A DNA stretch of 64,000 nucleotides, from the NCBI GenBank assembly GCA_033439795.1, contig JAUTDP010000001.1, positions 372,001 to 436,000 of the forward strand, read 5' to 3'. Under the pieces are notes generated by a model, which had not been told where the DNA came from, searched no databases, and saw nothing but the letters and a program-made list of their open reading frames with translations. Positions 55,915-64,000 of this stretch are shown here, one piece after another; position 1 is the first letter of the stretch, and each line of letters begins with the position of its first letter. The translations under genes and the position numbers were made by a program. This DNA comes from Sordaria brevicollis (Eukaryota > Ascomycota > Sordariomycetes > Sordariales > Sordariaceae).

Positions 55915-58536
55915 AAAATAGAGTGGTGATAGAGAAATGGAACTGAAGTTCAAGTCAGATGTCCGTGTCTGCCGCCTTGTGATGATGATTGATAGTGTGC
56001 CCTGATTGTGACTTCGATGGACGTGACTTGCGTCCAGCCTTTTTGGTTGGTTGAAATGGTTGTTTTACACTTGTCAGATGTAGAGGTCGAAGAGGGTGAC
56101 TCTCAACTCCAAGAGGCACAGTATATACCTAACATTGGATGTTAACTCGATCAGCGATAGCGGAACGTAGATTATCCAAGGCTTCTCTCCTCTGAAGGAG
56201 CGTCCAGTTCTCGTCGCCGAGCCAATCCCACTTCCGCCTCTCCCATATCCTGATGTACGGTGTCCAACTTGCCGTAACGAAGTGCTAGGTCAAGGGTATC
56301 TTTTCGTTTGAATCTGCGAGCAAGTGCAGAAAGCATCTAGCAAGAGGAAAGAGAACTGAGGTCTTATTCATAGAAGCGAGGGATACGTAGCCATCCTGTT
56401 ATAAGACAAGCGGGAAATACATGTATGTACAAGTAGTAACGAAGGTGAAGCTAAGTGCTGTGAGGTCTCTTGATCTTCTTGAGCAAGCAGATGGCGAAGG
56501 CCGAACAGGCTGGTGAATATGATCGCTGGGAGGAATGGAAGTGAAGAGGCGGAGTAGAGACAAAGAGGGAGGACAGCTTGATAGTCGACGAGAAAGGGCT
56601 GGAAAGGAAACGAGCTTGTCGTGAACGAGCAGTCAATATACCTTATGTAGAAGTCACCTTGTGTACAAGCGTTGGCAAACGTGGAACCCATGTTGAGAGA
56701 TATGAGAAATCTCCAACAGGTCACAGCCCGGAAAGTTGAGTCCCTTGAGGTATTAAATCATGCCCTTGCAGAGGTGTACTATAGATTGCATGGGGAGACT
56801 TTGTCGTACTCTCCCTTCGTTTGGCTAAGAGGTTTGGAAGTGACGAGTGATGGAAGGTCGTAGGAGGCTGCCGCAGGAAGAGCCGACAGTGGCGACGAGA
56901 AGGGAGGCATGGTACACCGATTGGTTAATAGAAAAGAGGCAGGGAAACATTCACATCTTTGGAGAGAGAAATCAAGAAAAGGACTCGGAAACGCGCAAAG
57001 CATGTAAGTGGGCGGCCAAGCTCAAAGCTCGAAACGTGTTGAGCAGGAAGAGATGTCGTGGCCGTGAAATGTTAAGCAGAAGGTGATGTTTCAGTTACAG
57101 TGGACAAGCGCTGAATTATAGCGGTCTTCCGAAGACAAGAGTGGGGAGGTGAGGTCAAAAGTGGAGCCTTTCCCTTATCGCTATCGCGCAGGTGACGGAC
57201 GCAGCCCGATGACATACCTCTCTCTCTGCCTTGACTTCTTCCATCTCCGAATATCATCTGGAACATCAGCATGGCGGGCGCTTGAACGAGAGATAGAAGC
57301 GCCCGCCGTGCATCATTGAACGTACATCGCGGTCTGGGTTGTTCAGCCAAGCGCCTTGGTCCAACGTCAAGTCTAGCTGTGCCACAGACACTGGCCCAGT
57401 GCTGGCCGCACAACGACGACCGGGCAGTATTGAGGTAACGTCGCCCAGCATTCCCAGGGCTGTCGGCGCCAAATTAGCGAACAGAAGATCTAACTTGTTG
57501 TTTTCCAGAAGATAAACAGCCCGCTGTAGCTGCGGCAACCGGAACGGGGCACGAGAAGCCAGGAAGATGGCATCGCCAACCTCACGTCCATGGCAACTTC
57601 CAAGCTTCGAGTTATAACTTCTCGAGTTCAGCCCACGCGTGCGAGACCAGTCCACTTCAAGGTTTAAGTCAACGACGAGGCCAGTCCACTTCAAGCTTTA
57701 AGTCAACGACGAGACCAGCCCACTTCATACCAAAAACGACGAGAGACCAGTCCACTTCAAACACATCTCCACACCTTCGAGTTGCATCCAGAATCGGCTC
57801 CCTCATCACAACCTGCCTCGAGCCTACACAACTAGCCGCGCTCCCCGCTCTGCAGCCATCCAGCATCCAGCCATCCCCGCGTTTCCTTTACGGAATCGAC
57901 AACACTACTCGACGGGAGCCAACATGAAGCCAGCATATCTCGTTCGTCACCTATCCCGTCAACTTCCGTGGAGCTTCCCGTAGCGTCGGTACCGTTTCCC
58001 ATTGGTTTCTTTGGTCGAGGTCACTGGAGCTTTCGTTGGTGGGATGGCGGTTATGTGCAGAAGAGGGTCCAAGGCGAGACATGGAGGGTGGCTGTGTGGT
58101 TGGAACGGCCCGCTGGTGGCCGGTCGTAGCCCGTTGGTCGGTGATGGACAGTGGTGGCCTATGGCGACCTATCGAAGCGGCCGGGCACAGCTGTTGGCAT
58201 TTTGTGCAGCAAAAGCAGCCATTCGCAGGATTTGAGCGTGTACAAAGGCCGACAAATGGAAATAAGGAAGGGTCAAAAGTGCAGAAACAGAAATGCATGA
58301 TGCGGGCCAACGGGAACAAGACATGACAGCAAACGGGGGAATGCCAGTCTGCCTAATGGTTTCAATGGCGAGGGTGAATGAGGGGGACCCCTCTTTTTGG
58401 GCTCTGTTGTCATGAAATTTGGTGGATTGATAGTGTTTATCTTGATGAGTTTCCCATTCTGTTACCTATTGCAACATTCACATCTGTGTTACTATGGGAT
58501 GAGCTTCTTATGGTAGAAGAGGAGACTCAACCCAAC
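55915..58536. other. Gene-poor region with a short tandem repeat
   Basis: No gene is convincingly supported. A 118-codon minus frame at 56,724-56,368 includes a hydrophobic stretch ('FLPAIIFTSLFGLRHLL') but has no recognised family or splice pattern. The only clear structure is the ~34-bp tandem repeat at 57,640-57,765. Confidence 0.45.
57640..57765 (+). repeat. ~34-bp tandem repeat, four decaying units
   Basis: Units begin CGAGACCAGTCCACTTCAAG or close variants at about 57,639, 57,673, 57,707 and 57,738. The first two share TTTAAGTCAACGACGAG almost perfectly; the last two are shortened or altered. Confidence 0.7.
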
Positions 58537-59860
58537 ATGCCATCGACAGCATCATCCAGACGCAATAAGCGAAACCGACGAGGCAGCACTCCGCCAAAAT
58601 GTGCACCTGGAAACAATGGTTCGAAACTTGCGGGACGCATAATGTGGTTGCCGCATGCGGACGAGCTGAGTTCTGATACTGGGTTTGATGAGGAGTGTCA
58701 TAACCACCCTGTTCTTGTGTTGTCCAAGAAGTTGTCAAATGATGGGAAGGTCGATATCTTGATGGTGAGTCTTTCCCTCTCTCAGTCTCTTCAACTCTTT
58801 GCTCCGGCTGGGAAACTGACCAAGTGGTGCAACAGATGACCTCCTTCGGCGGCGTCGACCTCGAAATCAAGCACCGCTATAGCAAGGCCTACCTGCGATC
58901 AACCTTCCTGCCCATCGATCCGTCCCCTCCTCATCCTGATAATAACATCTTGCTCAAACTCGACCACGGTGTGACACTGAGGAAGAACTCCTATGTGAAG
59001 ACTGAGGAGAAAAAGCGTATCTTGTTTACGCTGCTGAGGAACTACGATCGCCATGGGAATAAGATCTACGCTTTGACGAAGGCATCGTATGAAACCGTGG
59101 TTGAACACATCGGCTATCAAGAGCCGGTTGAGCCTGTTCCTGTTCCAGTAACAAAACAGCCTGTTGTTCAACCAGTTGTTCAACCTCTACCGGAGAGAAT
59201 TTCGGTGCCGAGCTATGGTTATGGGACTATCCCGAAGGTAAGTCCTCTTCCTTCTTCGCCCTCTTACGCTTCATCCTGAAGTCCATGTTCCTGACCTTCT
59301 ACTTGCAGCCACAGCCAAATCCCGTCTCACGACCTATCCAAAACACTCGCTCCGACTCAGGTTACTACAGTCACAACAACTACCAGTACAACTCCGACGC
59401 CTACACCCAGAGAAAACGCAGCCCTGCTCGACCTTCCGGTTACTCCTCATCTGGGTCCGGATCTCCAGACGACCTCTCCAAAGACGCCCAAGTCGTCCTC
59501 GGCCTCATCGTTATCACGACCTCCGCTTGCGGCGTGGCGTTCCTCTACTGGCTTTTCAAGAACCTGTTGGGAGCTATTGGTGGCCTGAAACAAGTGGATT
59601 GGCACAAGGTAGCTGTCTCCCTCAAGAACTTTGCTTGGGATGTGCTGGTTAACGGGGCCAAAGTGATCAAGTACCTCGTAGTGGCAGCGGCGAAGGGGAT
59701 GTGGTGGGTTGCGAAGGGTGCTTGGGGGTTGGTCAAGGACTGGGTCTGGGGGACACAAAATGGAGGATTTCCTGGGCCGGTACATGTAAGGCCTGAGCCG
59801 GTGTGGCCGGTGGTGTATAGCGAGGTTTTGAGGAGGCTTGGGTGGACTGTCCCTGTCTAA
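58537..59860 (+). CDS. Paralogue B of the GHPV/MTSF family, with a membrane tail
   Basis: Three exons, 58,537-58,764, 58,836-59,237 and 59,309-59,860, give 393 residues. Introns have GTGAGT and GTAAGT donors with CAG acceptors (71 nt each). The start chosen is CAACATGCC; an in-frame ATG at 58,510 is the alternative. The N-terminus is basic ('SSRRNKRNRR'), then 'LAGRIMWLPHADEL', 'NHPVLVLSKKLSNDGKVDIL' and, across the family intron, 'MTSFGGVDLEIKHRY', 'STFLPIDPSPPHPDNN', 'LRKNSYVKTEEKKRI' and 'LTKASYETVVEHI'. A third exon not found in A or C adds a tyrosine/serine/proline-rich linker, a clear membrane span (about 270-297, 'VVLGLIVITTSACGVAFLYW') and a second hydrophobic or amphipathic segment (about 315-348, 'YLVVAAAKGMWWVAKGAW'). 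The core would therefore be anchored to a membrane. Function unknown. Confidence 0.75.
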
Positions 59861-60299
59861 GGGGGCCTAGGCTAGACGACTGGCAGGGGAGGGGTAAACG
59901 TTGCCTTTGAGCGGAGGGGCTGCCCTTGGTCTGCCACTTGAGGCCGAGGGGTTGAGGGTGAGGGAGACCCCTACGTCATAGACTGTGGCTTATACTGTTT
60001 TCGCGTGCCTTCCTACTATCATTTCTCGTTCAGCCTCTCCGTTTGATAGAGCGGCTCGTTTGCTTCTACCCGGGGTGCCTAGGGCAACGAGGTGCCGTTT
60101 ACGCGTAACTATTGGTTAAAGTGCTGCGCACAATACGATTTGTTTTACCCCACATTGTTTTTCACTTGCCCTTGTCTTAAGTCAAGACTCTGCCGCCTCG
60201 TTCGTTCTCTCCCCCTCCATCTTTCCCTCATCATCAACTCTGGGCCCTCAACCTTCCCCAGTTCAACCATCATCACTTCCTCCTGCTCATCATCCTCAT

Positions 60300-61020
60300 C
60301 ATGAGGTTAGCAGGTATGTCCATCCTCCTCCTCCTCTGTGCTGGCTTGATACTAACCGCACCAGCCATGATCTGAGATCCTTCCGCCTCATGGTCGCGGG
60401 TGCCTCCCTCTGCTGCCACGCGAGCCCCTACGCTCTCGGCAAGCACTCCCTTCGCGACATCATCGCTCCATCGCGTAAGTGCTTGCTTCCCTTCCTTCAT
60501 CACGCCAAAGTGAGTCGAACGTGAGACTGACTTCTACCTCAGGCCCTGCTCGTCCTTGCCCACACCCTTCTGTAAGAGGGAGCGGGAGGCAGGAACGACC
60601 GAGCAGTCTTTCACTTTCCCTTCAGCTCCGACTGGACCTCTGAGGCTGTTCTCATGTCTGACGAGTATTATATTGCCGCCGCTGCCGCCGCCGCTGCCGC
60701 CGCCATGCCCTCAACCAACGGCGAGGCCTTGGTCTCGTTCAAGAAAAAAAAAAAAAAAAAACCATCCCTACAACACCAGGGATTCGCTCGTCGTCACCGA
60801 CCCAACTACTACCTACCTTGGTCTCGTCCAGTTCATTGGTGAACTCTTCAAGCTCGGCATGCTTACGGAACGTATCATGCACGAGATGTGTCCGCAAGCT
60901 TCTCGAGTTCACGGAGTGCGGACCTTCTTGGGTCAGGCGAACCTGAGGTCTCATGTTGCCAAGCGCCGCCGTACCAAGTACTTGTCCGTTGAGGCTCCTC
61001 AGCCCAGCAGGGCTGGCCGG
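60300..61020 (+). pseudogene. Broken fragment of an eIF4G-type gene (MIF4G region)
   Basis: 'MSDEYYIAAAAAAAAAAM' (frame from 60,654) and 'YLGLVQFIGELFKLGMLTER' followed by 'IMHE' (about 60,816-60,890, a different frame) match the order in eIF4G, where a S-D-E-Y-Y-I-A-A-A-A segment leads into L-G-L-(I/V)-x-F-I-G-E-L-F-K-L. Between them lie an expanded GCC/GCT (alanine) run (60,673-60,704) and a long poly-A tract at 60,743-60,761, with a frame change. Splice-like sites remain upstream (GTATGT with TACTAAC before CAG near 60,315-60,364; GTAAGT near 60,475 with CAG at about 60,540), but joining them meets a stop. After 'IMHE' similarity ends. I read it as a decayed partial copy of a translation-initiation scaffold gene. 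Confidence 0.6.
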
Positions 61021-61166
61021 CCTAGTAAGTCCCCTTCCACCTTCCCCTCACAACGCGAACATGAACAAGTTGCTGACTTCGCTCGTGTTCACTCCAGTCA
61101 CCGTGCCGCCACATCGCCGGCCGGCCCTGCCCAGGCGCCAGCAGCTCCATCAGCGCGGCGCCTCCC

Positions 61167-61590
61167 ACCCGACGGAACCCAGGACTGTCGCAGTGGTTGT
61201 CCTTCAATAGCGACACCGAGATGACCGAGGACGGCTGAACAGCCCGTGTGGGGTCACTGGTCGCAACAGCAGGCTCCTTTGAGCCCCCCACCGGCCACTC
61301 TGGATGCGGCACCCCCGAGTACGTCAACTCCGCGACCTCGGTCAACTCTCACTACAAGAGAGGTCGCGGAGTTGACTACCCGACGGAACCCAGGACTGTT
61401 GCAGTGGTTGTCCTTCAATAGCGACACCGAGATGACCGAGGACGACATAGTGAACAGCCCGTGTGGGGTCACTGGTCGCAACAGCAGGCTCCTTTAAGCC
61501 CCCACCCGCGGCTCTGGAGACGGCACCCCCGAGTACGTCAACTCCGCGACCTCGGTCAACTCTCACTACAATGGAGGTCGCGGAATTGAC
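61167..61590 (+). repeat. Tandem duplication of ~212 bp containing a 17-bp hairpin
   Basis: 61,167-61,376 and 61,377-61,590 are nearly identical (shared GACGGAACCCAGGACTGT, CAATAGCGACACCGAGATGA, GTGTGGGGTCACTGGTCGCA) with a few substitutions and a small indel (GACATAGT in copy 2). Each copy ends with GTCAACTCCGCGACCTC and, about 20 nt on, its reverse complement GAGGTCGCGGAGTTGAC. This is perfect in copy 1 and has one mismatch in copy 2. Confidence 0.85.
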
Positions 61591-61652
61591 ATGGAAGTGG
61601 AAGTTGGAGACTTGAGGTTGGCTGAACCGGCTCAAGCAAGTTGGGGAGGCCT

Positions 61653-61682
61653 ACTTGACTTGACTTGACTTGACTTGACTTG
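61653..61682 (+). repeat. TTGAC microsatellite
   Basis: About six tandem copies of the pentamer ACTTG/TTGAC, immediately after the tandem duplication. Confidence 0.9.
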
Positions 61683-63452
61683 TTTCTAATGGTGTTGGTG
61701 TTAGTGTCGGTGTTGATGTAGAGGTAGTGATGGAGCTGTCAAACGTAGTAGATGGGAGGAGAAGCCATATCATTCAACTAGAGTACTATAGACTAATGGG
61801 GACTGTTCTTTCTTATATGCTTGCCGCGAATTGATCTCCCTGTGCTGCACATGTCATGTATTGTTATAACCTTGTTCTGCCTTGTTATCCATCCCCTGAA
61901 TCATGCATCTTGAGCACCTTTAGTGACCCTCCGCAACACAATGAACCCTTTATTCGATGGTATAATTGAGGAAACAATAGTCCAAGTAATAAAATATGTG
62001 ACTTTCATCAAGAAATCTGCCGCAGGAACTCGAGCAAGATGACAACATCGCTGCTTCAGATGGACTGGCGTCCTGGAAATGGCATCCCCACTAGTTTGCG
62101 TTTGATCGATCATTTGCGTTATAGGGCAGTCCTTACATCCAAAACAATCTACCCCGCAAGAACTTGTGCTAGCTCATTTGCTTGTTGAGCTTGGTTGCAT
62201 GTGCTCAAGATGGGCGCACCTCACATCTATATCCCCTCCCTACATGCCCGACGGACACTCGGCAATTTAAGCACAACGCTGCCATTCCTCATCAACTTTG
62301 CAAAGTTGCTTGCTTTATTATTCGGTAAAGAGGCTAAATACTGTAATTATAATACTTCTCTTGGGCGCGAAAGCTGAGTGTTTTGATGCCCCCGATCAAG
62401 AAACGTCCCCGGGGAAAAAGTGGGGCCGGTCCCGGGGACACGCAAAAGTTCCGGTCATCAAACAAATTGATACCACCGTTACAATGGGAGGTTGCCCTCT
62501 TTGGATAAAGGGTTTTAAGAGATGAAGAACGCAATCGAGTGTCTGCGTGGCGGGGAAATGGTTTGAACATGGTGAAAACTGCGAGTGTCTCTCAGGTCTC
62601 CGGAGTGAGTTTTGGGGGCAACGTGCCCACATCAAACGCCACTATATGTCCTGCACTTCATATTAACTCAGCTCTACGTGTAGAAATCTTGAGCCATGCT
62701 TCGAAGGCTCATGCTCCGATGAGGATATCTTTTCTAGAAGTACCACTTCAACTAGCATGCTGCCGGGCTGGGTTGTCCAAAACGGCACAAGCCCCACGCC
62801 TCGTCTCTTACAAACGCCAAGATACCGCAGAGATGAAAACGAGTCCTCTAGTACAGCCTTGAGTTACCTTGGATGAATGACGTATTTGAAGGTGCCTGGA
62901 GGTCTCGTACCACAGGCAGGCACACAATCTCGATCTGGGCTGCCCTAGGGCATGACCGTTGCCCCGGTAATCTACCTCTAGTCGTCTCGTCTCAGTTGCC
63001 AGCCTCAGCCACAGCAGGGCTATCAAAGTTCAGCTGGCCAACCAGGCCACGGTGCAAGTATCCGTGTAGTATGGCGTTATAGCCAGAACCGGAGAGGACT
63101 GCCAGCTGGCGAGATAGACGAGTGTTTGTCCACCCACGCGGGCACCAGCCACAGACGTTGAGGAGCCACAACAGATGTGATTCAAAGGCGCCCCTCCTTT
63201 TCGCATGTCGAGATCTCACTTTACCTTAATTTCCTTCCCTCACCACGACGAAGTTTTGGGCCAAGTTCTAAGCCAAGTTCCTTCCACAGTTCCAACACTG
63301 GCTTACCGACAAGCTCAGTTCTTGCCGCCGTTCCAGCTTCCAACCAGGTCACACAAAATTCCCAGCAAACCCTCATCTCCTTGGCCTCACCTCACCTTCA
63401 CCTTCACCTTCAGTTTTGCTCGTGCACGGTCGGCAGGAGGACGGGAGAACGC
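61683..63452. other. Intergenic region
   Basis: About 1.8 kb with no supportable gene. Short frames on both strands have no domains. The last 250 bp is C/T-rich, fitting the promoter and leader of the following gene. Confidence 0.5.
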
Positions 63453-63801
63453 ATGAGCGTCTCTCGCACACCGCCTCCCGGTCGTCATCGACTGTGCATC
63501 ATCAGCAACGGTATATAACATTCCAGCAATCATATCATCGTCTGTCAGCGTACTAACCGGAGACTCACACAGTCAGGTGCGGACGCCGTTGACAAGATCA
63601 AGACCGAAGCGCCGGCTGATAAGACTAGCGAGGGTCCCGTAAGTACCCACCAGCTTCCTCCCATATCTCGCTGCAAGTGAACTCATTCTCACCTTTCCGT
63701 TCCAACAGGATCCAACATCTCCGCCCCATGAGGGCGCAGAACACCGCCAAGCTTTCCATGGTCCCGGTCGGAGACGAAGTCTAGCTATATATACAACCTA
63801 G
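63453..63801 (+). CDS. Possible small spliced gene, unknown function
   Basis: Exons 63,453-63,510, 63,577-63,638 and 63,709-63,801 join in phase to 70 residues ('MSVSRTPPPGRHRLCIISNG', 'ADAVDKIKTEAPADKTSEGP', 'DPTSPPHEGAEHRQAFHGPG' and a tail). Intron 1 has TACTAAC and two possible acceptors (CACAG or the following TCAG; only the second keeps the frame). Intron 2 has GTAAGT and CAACAG. A downstream segment (about 63,880-63,980, 'DEQMDAYFNELEERDARREE') also reads like coding sequence, rich in E and R. The real gene may therefore splice past the stop at 63,799 and continue to about 63,981. No family is recognised. Another in-frame ATG lies upstream at 63,177. Confidence 0.4.
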
Positions 63802-64000
63802 GGAAAGGGAAACCATGCGTGGATCGTATCCACTGTGTCAAGACATGTGAATGGCTTCAACAACTTCGACTTACGAGCTAGCGACGAGCAGATGGATGCC
63901 TATTTCAACGAGCTCGAGGAGAGAGATGCTCGTCGCGAGGAGGAGCAGGCGGGGATCTCCAAGAGGAAGGCTCCCTGCTGAGGCCAAGGAGAAGAAGGAG
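63802..64000 (+). other. Coding-like segment at the window edge
   Basis: 'ASDEQMDAYFNELEERDARR' followed by 'EEEQAGISKRKAPC' and a stop (about 63,880-63,981) has the charged helical look of a genuine protein C-terminus. It may be the last exon of the preceding gene through a splice I could not place. The window ends shortly after. Confidence 0.3.

Overview
The window looks like nuclear DNA of a filamentous ascomycete (Pezizomycotina, probably Sordariomycetes-like). Genes carry short introns with GTAAGT-type donors and CTAAC/CTGAC branch sites. The GC-balanced gene blocks alternate sharply with three very AT-rich islands in which CA and TG dinucleotides are almost absent while CG persists. That is the signature of repeat-induced point mutation (RIP) driven to near saturation. 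I cannot name the species.

Layout. 1-13,540: RIP island 1. It holds a broken copy of a window-wide gene family (about 1.5-1.9 kb), a complete Ty3/gypsy retrotransposon with LTRs (2,715-10,966), an unmutated 421-bp MITE inside its integrase (7,746-8,166), and unidentified RIP-degraded coding sequence. 13,560-14,550: small gene-less GC-normal block. 14,554-28,128: RIP island 2, a 13.6-kb DNA element bounded by inverted repeats, with a large transposase-like remnant on the minus strand, a lysine-rich remnant on the plus strand, and an unmutated tRNA-derived SINE. 28.3-31.0 kb: two minus-strand paralogues (A and C). 31.0-34.5 kb: degenerate dispersed repeats. 34.5-44.4 kb: the normal gene block, with a CxxC protein with a 7-nt first exon, a small ABM-domain-like protein, class II fructose-bisphosphate aldolase and a small membrane protein. 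44.5-48.1 kb: no supportable gene. 48.1-52.4 kb: RIP island 3, a lysine/asparagine-rich remnant plus a Tc1/mariner-like transposase remnant. 54.1-55.9 kb: a cysteine-desulfurase-like (molybdenum cofactor sulfurase-type) PLP enzyme. 58.5-59.9 kb: a third paralogue (B) with an added membrane tail. 60.3-61.6 kb: a broken eIF4G fragment and a tandem duplication. 63.4-64.0 kb: a small spliced gene running toward the window edge.

The main candidate for something undescribed is the paralogous family A/B/C plus relic D. All four share a 'GHPVL(V/I)(L/I)' strand, an intron immediately before the codons for 'MTSF', and (in A, B and C) a later 'SY(V/I)-T' motif. Motif order and spacing resemble the PemK/MazF SH3-like barrel, but this is an inference from motifs only. 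The copies differ in their tails: serine-rich N-terminus in A, acidic C-terminus in C, transmembrane C-terminus in B. They lie among RIP islands, and one copy has itself been damaged by RIP.

Coordinates of spliced genes run from start codon to stop codon; exons are given in the evidence. Boundaries of degraded elements are approximate unless a target-site duplication fixes them.
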